Assembly: GCA_963932465.1 (NCBI GenBank)
Contig: OZ010791.1
Location: 152,007,915-152,071,914, forward strand
Length of the DNA stretch: 64,000 bases
Direction: 5' to 3'
Origin: Maratus speciosus
Taxonomy: Eukaryota > Arthropoda > Arachnida > Araneae > Salticidae
Made by a program: the position numbers and the translations under genes. Positions 23,199 through 33,223 of this stretch are shown here, one piece after another. Position 1 is the first letter of the stretch. The number at the start of each line of letters is the position of its first letter. The notes beneath the pieces were generated by a model. The model saw nothing but the letters and a program-made list of their open reading frames with translations. It was not told the origin of the DNA and did not search any database.

Positions 23199-23553
23199 TT
23201 AACTGAAATTTAGAAAAAAGGAAAAATTTAATAAAAATATATGTGATTCCACATCACAGTCTGTAAGACCATTATCCAGCTGCTCATCTGCACAACTAAT
23301 CCCATCTTCTGAATATTCATTGATTTGGTCTGCATCTTGCGTTATTTCATCAAATTCACCTGTGTCTAGTGGTTTGTATCTATCACGGTCTGTTTCCATT
23401 TCAGCTTGGTTTATGATATTTCCAATTTCTTCACTTTCAATGGAAAGCATCACTTTATAGTCTTCATAATACGTCTGAGCTTGCTCAGATTTAAAAGGGA
23501 ACATATCTTCTTCAAAGATCACATCTCTGCTGATTACAAAACGTTTTTCATAA

Positions 23554-23594
<41 letters not shown>

Positions 23595-23650
23595 ATTACA
23601 AAACGTTCCTCTTCAGATCCCAGGGTTTCTTTTCATATATTTTTTTACTT
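23199..23650 (-). pseudogene. Copia pol relic: integrase-RT linker
   Basis: On the minus strand, RFVISRDVIFEEDMFPF leads into an acidic run that stays open to 23199. SRDV-F-E is the usual segment at the end of the Copia integrase C-terminal domain. The coding is interrupted by a poly(A) insertion at 23546-23594. With that removed, EEERFVISRDV reads continuously. Confidence 0.75.
23533..23607 (+). mobile_element. Poly(A) insertion with 13-bp target duplication
   Basis: ATTACAAAACGTT occurs at 23533-23545 and again at 23595-23607. Between them is only TTTCATAAC, about 39 A and a C. A near-pure A tract flanked by a 13-bp duplication is what target-primed reverse transcription leaves when the copy aborts in the tail. 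Confidence 0.8.
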
Positions 23651-24100
23651 CAGTTATGAATTTATATTTTCAAAGTGATAAGTAAAAAAGATTGAAAAGA
23701 AAAAAAAAATTTCATTTATTTTTTGTACATAAAATTTGATATATCATATATGACACATGGGACTCAATAAGTACATTTTTTGACAATTTGTTAGGATAGT
23801 TCCGTTTGTTTTGCATGGAAGAAATAATGAAAAATATGAAATAATTATGCATTTAATAATTTTTTATTTTTAATGGACTCTCCATATGGTATTTTAACAC
23901 CTAAAAAAAATTGTTTACCTTCCGTTTTTGTATAATTCCCTCATTTTTGCAGCAAGTCATTTTCAAATCCCATTTTATAGCCGAAAAAATCACTATAAGA
24001 AACAAATTGCTATTTTGCTTTAGTTTGGCTATCTTTTAAGATTTCATTCACACCCTTTTCCCTTTTTTAATCATTATTTATATACAGGAAAAAAATTGTA
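23651..24100. other. Unassigned AT-rich insert within Copia
   Basis: Separates the GYPESIKGYKLWN segment of Copia (near 24130) from EEERFVISRDV (near 23610), which lie adjacent in intact elements. It is therefore likely an insertion of about 450 bp; no terminal repeats or duplication were identified. Confidence 0.45.
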
Positions 24101-24109
24101 AAGATATGT

Positions 24110-24930
24110 ATTCTATAGGATACTCCATGTCCGAAGAGGTTAAGTTCCACAGCTTGTAACCTTTGATACTCTCTGGATATCCAACTAAAACGCATTCAAT
24201 GGTCTATAGGATAAAATTCGCTTCGTTTCTGAGAAAAGCATACAGGACTCTAGGCTCTACATCCAAAGACTTTCAGGTGTTTCAAGTTAACTTCCTTCCT
24301 CTTCTGGAGTGCTTCCATTGATGACAGCGGATGGTCGCTTATTGTGACGATAAGATGCCGTACATACTGCTTCATCCCAAAACTTTGGATCAGCTCCCGA
24401 TTCTATAAGATACACCTAGTTATGTTGATTAACGTCTGGTTCCTTCTTTGAGCCAGTCCACTTTTCTGTGGGGACTTGTGTACAGTTAACTGCCTGTCAA
24501 TGCCATGTTGAGAAAAAATATTTCTTGAAATCCTCAGATTTGAACTCGCTGCTATTGTCCGTCCTTAATGCCTTGATCTTTTTTTGTGTGGAAGTTTTCT
24601 GACATAGGCCTGTATTCAGTAATTTTTCTAAAACTTCACTCTTCGCCTTTATTGGATACACCTTTGAATGCCAAGAAAAATCCTCTGTGAACACAACGAA
24701 GTTATTTGATTCCCCCAATGATGGTGATGAATTTTTTCCTACTACATTGGAATGTATAATTCCTAATACATCTTTAGCTCTTGGATTTGAGTATTTAGGG
24801 AATTGTTTCCGTTTCATTTTACCTTGTATACATACATGACATGGCTTGTTTGGTGCGGAATCAAGCTCTTGTTCACTATAGATAAGTTCAAGGTCCTTTG
24901 GAGTCAGCTTTGTAGCGCACACAGTCTAAG
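24110..24930 (-). pseudogene. Copia integrase pseudogene
   Basis: The minus strand from 24922 is open for 141 codons: the CHVCIQGKMKRKQFPK zinc-binding tail, the core GIIHSNVVG, VVFTEDFSWHSKVYPIKAKSEV and IKALRTDNSSEF. It then continues with frameshifts through SGLAQRRNQT, FWDEAVCTASYRHNKRPS and GYPESIKGYKLWN. The first catalytic Asp (HSD in relatives) is Asn, the second (TDN) is kept, and the Glu of AER--N is Gln. With two catalytic residues lost plus stops, it is inactive. Same orientation as the other Copia fragments at 21.6 and 23.2-23.6 kb; LTRs were not found. Confidence 0.85.
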
Positions 24931-24989
24931 AAGTTCTAACTAAAAAAACGGAAGGTTACGTAGACCGCAGTGGTAAAACATATTTTACC

Positions 24990-25906
24990 TCCCATTCTTC
25001 TCTTCACCTCCCTTCCGAAACATCGGTTATTTTGATGAAAAGTAATTTCATCCTCTAAAATTAGCGGAAGGTACTTGGAGGCAGCGGGATAAATAGCCAC
25101 ATGTTACATTTTTCCAGTGAATTTGAAATTGCTGTTCGCATTGTACAACATTTTCTTTTTCTTCTTTGCGCGAGAAAGATGTTGCATTAAAAACATTCAG
25201 ACTTTAATTAGTCGCTTCCTTTTCAATTTATTTAAACAAATTTGGCCTTAGAATAAAAATATTTTGATTCAACTAAACACTTTGATTTTATATTTGTTAT
25301 CGTTTACCCCCGCCCCCTCCAAAAAATTATTTTAAATTTATTACACAAAACCATTAATAAGTAAAATAAATTTTAAAGAAATGAAATACCTAAGTGTATT
25401 TTATAATACGGCCAATAAAACTTGTAAAAAGAGGAAAGTTATTTTTCTTCAAGGGCAAAATTTATAAACTCTTTTCAGTGCTTCGTAATCTTAATTTTTT
25501 AGATATCTATGCAGTTTTTAATTATTGTAATACAAAGAAGAATCAAACATAATTAGTGCCTACTTTTAATTGTTGTACAAAACATTTTTTGCGCGAAATA
25601 TATGTTATATTATAAAATATTTGGACTAAATTTAGTCGCTTCCTTTTCAATTTATTTAAACAAATTTTGTGAGAAAATAAATGTCTTCAAATTTCTATCA
25701 GTCATGGGAATATGTTTATTTGTTATTATTTAAATATATTTTTATTTATTTATTACTATTTAAATATTTATTATTTTACTTTCAGTTAAACATAATAGTC
25801 ATTATGTTTTTTTAAGGTTTAAAAAATTCATATAATGTTGGTAGATGATAGTTTAATATGTAGTATATATCCAGTGACAGTCAGATTTCCTTTTTCATTT
25901 AAATAA
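24990..25906. other. AT-rich; 430-bp-spaced duplicate block
   Basis: A block TTTAGTCGCTTCCTTTTCAA near 25625 matches one near 25208, both followed by TTTATTTAAACAAATTT. No gene seen. Confidence 0.55.
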
Positions 25907-27742
25907 TCTATAATAATAAGGAAAGAAGTTTGTGTGTGAGTGTGTCGATGGTGTTCTGAAGAGACCGCTGCACGTAGAGCTACAAAATTTGGGGAAAATG
26001 TGCGTCTATATATGAAGTTTTGCATCACGAAGCCCGATTTTCGATTTTTTTGATTAGATTTTTTTTATTTAATTTTTTATGCGATTTTTAGCACTTTTTT
26101 AAGTTTTGAGGCGATTTTTCCACATTAGTGAAAATAATACGGTTTCTTTCTTTTAACCCAATATAGTAAATTTTGTTCTCTTTTCAAAAAAGTTTATTCG
26201 GAATTCGTACAGCGATTTTTGAATTTTTAGCGAATTTTTTATGCGATTATTGAACAAAATTTAATGCTTCTCCATACCTATAAGAAGGTTACCGTAGGGG
26301 GGGGGGGGCACAGTTCTGTCGCCAAATGCCGATATATCGCTATATCGCCAAGTTTGGCGACCAAAATTAGTTGCCAAAAGTGACGCCAGCTTGGCGATAT
26401 CTCTAATATTTCGCCAAATTCCAATAGACTTCTATTGTAAACCAATAGGGATATACTTGCTTACAGAAAATAACAAATTGAGATATTTTAATGCAACAAA
26501 AACTAATATAAACTTAAGGGATTATAATAATTATATTTAAAGGAATCCAAGTAACTTAAATTATGGATAAAAGTAACATGATACAATGCCCGCAGGTCAA
26601 AGGAATTAGATTTGAAACTTTTATCCAGTTATAGTAAATTTTGACTTTCGTGATTTTTGAACTTTTGGTGATATTTAATTCGATTTTTACGTTTCTTCGC
26701 GATCTGCTGCCATTTTTTGACATTACAATTTTGACCTATAATAGAGGAGAAGGTCCAAATACCGGCTAGGGTCCAAATACCGGCTACTAGCTGTTCTGAG
26801 AACTGAGCGCAGCGCATCCTAGCGGTGATAGGCAGAGTTTGTAACTTTAATTGAGAGAAGAAAGTTACGAAAAGTATGTCGCTGAAGTCTGTGTCATTTA
26901 CAAATGGTAAATGCAAAAGTGTCGAATCTGGTACATCAAAAGTTTTTCAGATATGTGGTTCTCGATTTTTAAAAATATACTGATCGTTTATTGGCTTGAA
27001 TTGTTGATTAAGTTATTTTCTAGACATATTTAGCTCTCAATTGTCACGCACACATCATTGGTATTTTATTATATGAATGAGTAATACCAGTTTTAACTTA
27101 AACATAGCAGTGGTCCGAATACCGGCTACCTAGAGTGGTCTAAATACCGGCTAGCCGGTATTTGGACCTCTCTCGGTTGCTCTGCTTGAAGGGGAGAAAA
27201 ATAAATTAATTTAAATAGTTCCATAATTAATAAATTAATTTAAATGGTTCAGAAATAGTTCCAGTCCCGTTTCGCAATATTAAAAAAGCAACCATGGCCG
27301 TAATTCTTCAGGACCGACACTGGTTACCGAATCACTTTCCAAAAAAGCGCTGTTGTTCACTACAAAATTGCCTGTAATAAATGATAAGAGAAAAAAAGAA
27401 ATGACGGAGTAAACCAGGCGAAAGAGGCTGAAATTTGATTTTAACCCTCTCGCTGCACATCCCAAGATCTCCTCGGGCAACGTAAAAGTAGCAAAATTTG
27501 CGCAACCCAAGATTTCCTCGGGGATGCATTTTTTTTTTCGTCTAATTAACCCTCCTTGATTATTCCCACCAGTTATTTTTATTGTAAATTTTGCCTTATT
27601 TAATCGAAGTATTTTCCGAAGTATATTCGAAGTATTAGTATAAGTAATCGAAGTTAAATTAGACAAAAATTTTTCTTTTGAAAAACCGGTGACAAAAGAA
27701 TAAAAATTCTTAAAAGACGCTCGTCGCGAAAGTGTTAAATAC

Positions 27743-28067
27743 TGTAACGCGCGCCACCCGTTTTAAAACAAATAGACTCTACCGGCAGTCACGTGACCGT
27801 TTTCCGTGAGCTTTGCCGAATGAGAAATGCTGTGAGTTGGAGAGTGTTCTGTTACAGCGTTGACTGTAGTTGTGTTCTGTTTGAGATGTGCTAAAATGTA
27901 AAAAGTTATATCCGTGTTATTATTTTATGTGTTATGTGCCGTTCTATTTGTGATGTGTCGTCTTATCAAGATTAAATAAAAAATATTTAAAAAGTTATAC
28001 CTCGAGACAGTGATATTTTGAAATTATGTGAAATTTCTGTGTGATTTGAAACTGAGCTAGCCTGACA
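27743..28067 (+). repeat. 5' LTR, 325 bp
   Basis: TGTAACGCGCGCC...GCCTGACA. Contains AATAAA at 27975-27980, a candidate polyadenylation signal. Differs from the 3' LTR by one substitution (CCGGCAG against CCGGAAG) and an extra AG in GGAGAGTG. Confidence 0.96.
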
Positions 28068-28068
28068 A

Positions 28069-28088
28069 TTGGCTACCCAACTCGGGCC
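28069..28088 (+). promoter_or_regulatory. Candidate tRNA primer-binding site
   Basis: TTGGCTACCCAACTCGGGCC begins one base after the 5' LTR. TGG complements a tRNA 3' CCA end and the position is right for minus-strand priming. I could not name the tRNA with confidence. Confidence 0.55.
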
Positions 28089-29604
28089 ACGAATTCGAAG
28101 AAAAATGTTCACATTTAAATTTTTCAAAAGTGTTCGCAATATTATTTCATCATTCTTCAAGTCAAGTGATATAGTAATATATTTTTATTCAAGAAGTGTG
28201 GTTTTCAACTAGCAGAAAAAAAAAATGGCACGACCGGTCGTTGCGTATAAAAATATGTTCCCATAATTCTACAGAATAATTCGTCGTCGTAAGCTTGTGA
28301 GGTATGTTCGCCATGGTCTATAGATTAATTTTTGTTTCGTTACCTTTGCCATTTTCATGCATCAGCTTTACACGATGTGATATGTGTTGTTATTTTCGAA
28401 AGCTATTCTGCAAATTGTTTTGTTTACAACAAAGAAAAATGCTGCGATATGAGTGTTTTTTAAAAAACCTTTCACTTCATTTGTTATTAGAACGGTGCCT
28501 ACAGTGTTTGTGCCTATAGTGGTTTATTCTACAAGATTTGTTTGTTCTACAAAATATTTTTACCAAGTAAGCGTTTTAAATAGAATGGATCCATAATATT
28601 TTTATTAAAAAAGAATGCATTCTTCAGATTCTTGACTTCGTAACATTGATATTCTAAAAATTCTAAATATTTTTGACATTATTAAATTTTAATTCATTCT
28701 ATTGTTTTCCTGTCATGTTTGTATTGCATATTTCCCCTTCCCCCCTCCCTCACCCATTATTCTGAAAATTTTACTTTGATTCTGTTCATGTATGTTTAAT
28801 TTTTACTTTGCTTTAAGTAAAATATTTTGATTCATAAAAAAAAAAAAAAAAGAGTGAGTGCGAGAGAAAGCGAAAGAAATATTCATTTACGTTTTCGTTG
28901 ATTTTTTTTCTTTTCTTTTAAAAGAGGAAAATAAACTGTTGTCAGTCAAATTAGAAGTTGTTAAAATGATTCATAATTTTATCGCAATTCTCATAAAGAT
29001 ATGTGCTTATTTTTATTATTTTTTTTATTGGTTTCGTAAGAGAAATGATTACTATTTTTATTTAAGTGTTTGTAATTATTTAAATGCTAAACGTAAGTAT
29101 TTAATTTTGAGTTGCTGATTTACTGATAAAAAAGCCTTGAATGTGATTCATTTCCAAAACGGAATGAGTAAGTTTTTGTATTTATTATTTGTTTATAAAA
29201 GAAACTTTATTTTCTTTTAAAGTGATATTGAATGAAACTGATATTAAGTAGCGTTAGTAATATAATAATAATATTGGTTGAAAATTTAATTATTCAATTA
29301 TGTGTTTTATATTATTTAGAATATTGTTTGAAAGTGTTAACTATTCAGTAAATGGCTTTATATTGGTTAAAATATTGTTTTGATTAAATGTCGCGTTATG
29401 ACAATCCAGTTTATTTATACCTGCAGGGATTTAAAGTTTGTTTTGTTTTGTAGTCAGAGTTTTGCTAAGGTTACACCTTACTGTTTTGCTTTATTAAAGT
29501 CTTATTTATATGAGTTGTAACGGCAAAGCTCACGTTGGGGAATAATTTAAAAGAATTCTCGTAATTTGTGGGGTACTTGTTTTGTTGTTTTGCTAAAGTT
29601 TAAA

Positions 29605-32600
29605 ATGTCTGAACTTAATAAAGCTCGTAAAGAGGATTTATATCAGGTTGCGTTAGAAATGAATTTAGATGTGCAACCCTCTATGACAGTTGTCACATTG
29701 CGTGAAAAAATTAAATCCTCCCCCTCGTACGAAGTTGATTTTGTAAATTCATTAGTCAGAAACCAAATTTCGACTCGCGAGGAAGAACAACGCAGACGGG
29801 ACATAAAGGAAAAACAGAAAGCAGCAGAGTTAGAGCAGCGCAAATTAGAATTAGAAGAAAAGCATAGAGCGGAAGAGTTAGAGTTAAAAAAGCTTGAGAT
29901 GAATTTTGAGCTTGAGAAGCTCAAGTTACAGGCTCAGAGCCAAAGTGTTTCCAGTGGAGCGGTAGGTGGTAATGCAGCAGGGGTAATGTCTCACCCGGAG
30001 AGTAAGATAGATATCCAAAAGCTGTTGCCTACATTCAGGCCAGAAACTGATGATGTAACATTGTTTTTGGTGCTCCTGGAACGTCAGTTAAAGCTCTCGA
30101 AGGTACCAGAGCAACTATGGGTTTCGTATTTACTCAGTGTTGTACCGTCTTCTATCTCTACGCTTATCGCTCGTGAATCAGAAAAAAACGCTTCAAATTT
30201 TTCACATGTTAAAGATTTACTTCTAAAAAGGTTTAAAATTAGTGCCGAAAAGTTTAGGCAGCTGTTCTTTACTCATCGTAAGTCCAAAGAAATTACTTGG
30301 CGAGATTATTATTTTGAACTTCGAGCTTATTTTGAAAACTGGCTTAAAGAATTAACTGTAACGTCTTTTGAAGCTCTTCAAGATCTTATCATAGCTGATC
30401 AAATGAAAAGGCGCGTGCCTGTTGAATGCAAACAACATATGTTAGACGATTGGGAAAATTTAAATTCTCCAGTTGACCTTGCCGAAAAATTAGATGCGTA
30501 TGATATCATTAGATCTACGTTCCCTAAAAGAGATCCGGTTGTACCCCAAGAGAAGAAAGAGTTTTCTCGTCGAGAAAATAATTGGAAGCAGAGTAAGCCT
30601 CCAAAAGAAGACAGATCTTCCCCTAAGTTTGCTAATCGACGCATAGAATCCGATATTGTTTGCTATGGTTGTGGTAAATTGGGATTTATAAAGAAGAAAT
30701 GTCCAGATTGTTCCCCTACGGTTAAAAAACAAACTGTTCAAGCACATCGTCTTGAGCTATATAGTTTAAATACATCAGCAGTTTCAGCTCCAAATGTGCC
30801 TATCACGATCTGCAATAAGAAGGTGCTAGTCTGTGCAGATACGGGAGCGAATCGTTTTATTGCGGGAGAACGTATGTATCAATTATTTTTAAAAACTGGT
30901 GTTGCATTGAACCCTCATACCCATGAAGTAACGTTAGCTGACGGAATTACGGTGGTTAGAGACACTTTGTCTGCCACTGTGCCCGTAGAGATTGAAGGCC
31001 GAGTCTTCGAAACGGAGTTCATCGTATTACCAGATGCCAAGGGTAATAGAACTCTTTTAGGTATGGATTTCTTACATAATGTCAACATGGTGTTAGATAC
31101 TACCAACAAAACATGGTATTTCAGTGATAAACCTAAGGAAAAGTTTTATTTTGTAGATGAATACGAAGAAAAAAATAATACGTCAGCTGGTGCTGTCGAA
31201 GTCAGTCCGTACGCTGTACCTGAAGATGAAGAGAAAAATCTAAATTCCAATGAAAGGGACAAAATTAATGATGTTCTGAAAAGGTATGAAAAATGTTTTC
31301 AACCAGGGGGAGAGACAACCCCATTTGTGGAGCATCGTATGAATACAGGTGATAGTGCTCCTGTTGCTGCACCACCTAATCGGATGACTCCTGCTAAGAA
31401 AGGAATTGATAAGAAGAAAATAGAATATGAATCTGGAAAATCAAATGTTGTGGCTGACATGCTGTCACGCTCTGTCTGTAATCATCAATCTGCTTTCTGT
31501 GAGACATGCAATTTTGTCAGCATAGACATGCCAACAAGAAGTCCAAAAGATATCAGAGAAGCACAGTTGCAAGATGAAAACCTTAAAAAGATTATAGATT
31601 GTTTTGAAGACGAACAGAAAAGCGAAGATTTCGCAAATTGGACCGATAGAGGATTCCTGATGAATCAAGGTGTGCTTTATAGGTATGCTCCCGAATCAGA
31701 TGCCGAAGAAGCGCAACTGGTCATTCCAATACAAGAAAGACAAAATATCTTGAAACTTCATCATGACGACCCCTCAGCCGGACATTATGGTGAAGCAGGA
31801 ACTTATCAGAGAATTGCTAAAAGATATTATTGGACAGGCATGAGAGCATACATTTCTGAATATGTGAAGAAGTGCCCAGAGTGCGCTCGTTATAAAGCAA
31901 CAAATCAAAAACCAGCTGGTTTATTACGAACACCTGCTTATGCTCAGCGGTTTGAGACCCTCAGCATTGATCTCTTTGGACCATTGCCTCCTAGTAAAGA
32001 TGGGCATCGATGGATTTTTATAGTAGAAGATTGTGCCACTAAATGGGTCGAACTATTTGCCTTAACAACTGCTACTGCACAAGAATGTGCGACTACTCTG
32101 ATTGAAGAGATCTTCCTTCGTTATGGTATCCCAAGAAGACTCATAAGTGATAACGGCCCTCAGTTTGTGAGCGCTGTTCTACAACAAGTTTGTTACATTC
32201 TTGGAATAGACCAATCATTGACACCTTTGTACCATCCTCAGGCCAATCCAGTCGAACGCAAAAATCGAGACTTGAAACCTCGAATAGCAATCCTTGTTGG
32301 AGATGAACACACTTCCTGGATTGATAAACTTCCTTTTATTAGATTTGCTATGAACTCTGCCAAATCTGATACAACAGGCCAAACTGCCGCCTATCTGCAA
32401 TTTGGTCGAGAATTAAGAACAATCGATGATGTGGTGAACGATTTTAGAGCTGTTGTGGAAAATGACAATTTTGTTCCGGAAATAACCCCATATCTTAAAC
32501 GTCTTGCAAATATTTCAAAAAGTGTGAAAGAGCGTGTTGAAATGAAACAAGATCAGCGGAAGAAATATTACGATAAAAATCGTAGACGAGTGTATTTCGC

Positions 32601-32967
32601 ACCTGGTGATAAAGTATGGGTTAACCTACATCCTGTGAGCAAAGCAAGTAAAAATAAAACAGCCAAATTTATGTCTAAGAGAGATGGGCCATACATAGTT
32701 TTGACTCAAAAGTCACTAGTGACATATGACATTGCTAGCCTGGACAATCCTACCGAGCGAATAGGGTCTTACCATGTTTCCGCTTTGTCACCATTTCAAG
32801 AAACTGAAACTATTCCAGTTGCACCTTTACGGAAAAGAGGAAGACCCAGAAAGCATCCCGTTTCCTCTCCGAGACGTAAATCGGAAACAGAGGGGGAGGA
32901 TGTAACGCGCGCCACCCGTTTTAAAACAAATAGACTCTACCGGAAGTCACGTGACCGTTTTCCGTGA
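29605..32967 (+). CDS. Fused gag-protease-integrase polyprotein lacking RT/RNase H
   Basis: Start chosen at ATG 29605, giving 1120 residues; the frame opens 13 codons earlier without an ATG. N-terminal 50 residues look SAP-like, then a long charged coiled coil (about 60-115) and a gag core (about 132-310). A CCHC-type knuckle at C353, C356, C366 has Phe (361) where His is expected. The retroviral-type protease has DTG at 412-414 and LLGMD at 484-488. After a short RT lead-in ending near residue 601, the sequence jumps in frame to the tail of RNase H (VVADMLSR). The integrase is complete: H719/H720, H727, C757, C760; catalytic D789, D849, E884 (34 residues between the last two by my count); a GPY-type module (RDGPYIV); and an AT-hook-like KRGRPRK at 1077-1083. 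The stop lies inside the 3' LTR. Separate gag and pol frames are not used. Confidence 0.93.
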   Translation: MSELNKARKEDLYQVALEMNLDVQPSMTVVTLREKIKSSPSYEVDFVNSLVRNQISTREEEQRRRDIKEKQKAAELEQRKLELEEKHRAEELELKKLEMNFELEKLKLQAQSQSVSSGAVGGNAAGVMSHPESKIDIQKLLPTFRPETDDVTLFLVLLERQLKLSKVPEQLWVSYLLSVVPSSISTLIARESEKNASNFSHVKDLLLKRFKISAEKFRQLFFTHRKSKEITWRDYYFELRAYFENWLKELTVTSFEALQDLIIADQMKRRVPVECKQHMLDDWENLNSPVDLAEKLDAYDIIRSTFPKRDPVVPQEKKEFSRRENNWKQSKPPKEDRSSPKFANRRIESDIVCYGCGKLGFIKKKCPDCSPTVKKQTVQAHRLELYSLNTSAVSAPNVPITICNKKVLVCADTGANRFIAGERMYQLFLKTGVALNPHTHEVTLADGITVVRDTLSATVPVEIEGRVFETEFIVLPDAKGNRTLLGMDFLHNVNMVLDTTNKTWYFSDKPKEKFYFVDEYEEKNNTSAGAVEVSPYAVPEDEEKNLNSNERDKINDVLKRYEKCFQPGGETTPFVEHRMNTGDSAPVAAPPNRMTPAKKGIDKKKIEYESGKSNVVADMLSRSVCNHQSAFCETCNFVSIDMPTRSPKDIREAQLQDENLKKIIDCFEDEQKSEDFANWTDRGFLMNQGVLYRYAPESDAEEAQLVIPIQERQNILKLHHDDPSAGHYGEAGTYQRIAKRYYWTGMRAYISEYVKKCPECARYKATNQKPAGLLRTPAYAQRFETLSIDLFGPLPPSKDGHRWIFIVEDCATKWVELFALTTATAQECATTLIEEIFLRYGIPRRLISDNGPQFVSAVLQQVCYILGIDQSLTPLYHPQANPVERKNRDLKPRIAILVGDEHTSWIDKLPFIRFAMNSAKSDTTGQTAAYLQFGRELRTIDDVVNDFRAVVENDNFVPEITPYLKRLANISKSVKERVEMKQDQRKKYYDKNRRRVYFAPGDKVWVNLHPVSKASKNKTAKFMSKRDGPYIVLTQKSLVTYDIASLDNPTERIGSYHVSALSPFQETETIPVAPLRKRGRPRKHPVSSPRRKSETEGEDVTRATRFKTNRLYRKSRDRFP
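32889..32900 (+). promoter_or_regulatory. Polypurine tract
   Basis: AGAGGGGGAGGA lies directly against the 3' LTR and is also coding sequence for the polyprotein C-terminus. It is the expected plus-strand primer. Confidence 0.85.
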
Positions 32968-33223
32968 GCTTTGCCGAATGAGAAATGCTGTGAGTTGGAG
33001 TGTTCTGTTACAGCGTTGACTGTAGTTGTGTTCTGTTTGAGATGTGCTAAAATGTAAAAAGTTATATCCGTGTTATTATTTTATGTGTTATGTGCCGTTC
33101 TATTTGTGATGTGTCGTCTTATCAAGATTAAATAAAAAATATTTAAAAAGTTATACCTCGAGACAGTGATATTTTGAAATTATGTGAAATTTCTGTGTGA
33201 TTTGAAACTGAGCTAGCCTGACA
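32901..33223 (+). repeat. 3' LTR, 323 bp
   Basis: Near-identical to the 5' LTR (one substitution, 2-bp deletion). AATAAA at 33131-33136. The polyprotein stop codon at 32965-32967 lies inside it. Confidence 0.96.

Larger units (their letters stand above)
27743..33223 (+). mobile_element. Ty3/Gypsy-type LTR retrotransposon, RT-deleted
   Basis: Both LTRs are present, starting TGTAAC and ending TGACA, flanked by the 4-bp duplication ATAC (27739-27742 and 33224-33227). A purine tract AGAGGGGGAGGA (32889-32900) abuts the 3' LTR. The 1.5-kb leader (28068-29604) shows no convincing ORF. One ORF encodes gag, protease and integrase but no reverse transcriptase or RNase H. LTR near-identity points to a recent insertion; replication must have been supplied in trans. 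Confidence 0.95.

Noticed and set aside
27280..27666. A 128-codon minus-strand frame with repeated PEEILGCA
   Set aside because: It spans the TTAA boundary of a MITE and consists of the MITE's own repeated words, with no family match.
29643..32400. Several 60-93 codon minus-strand frames
   Set aside because: All lie antisense to the open Gypsy ORF and have no independent support.
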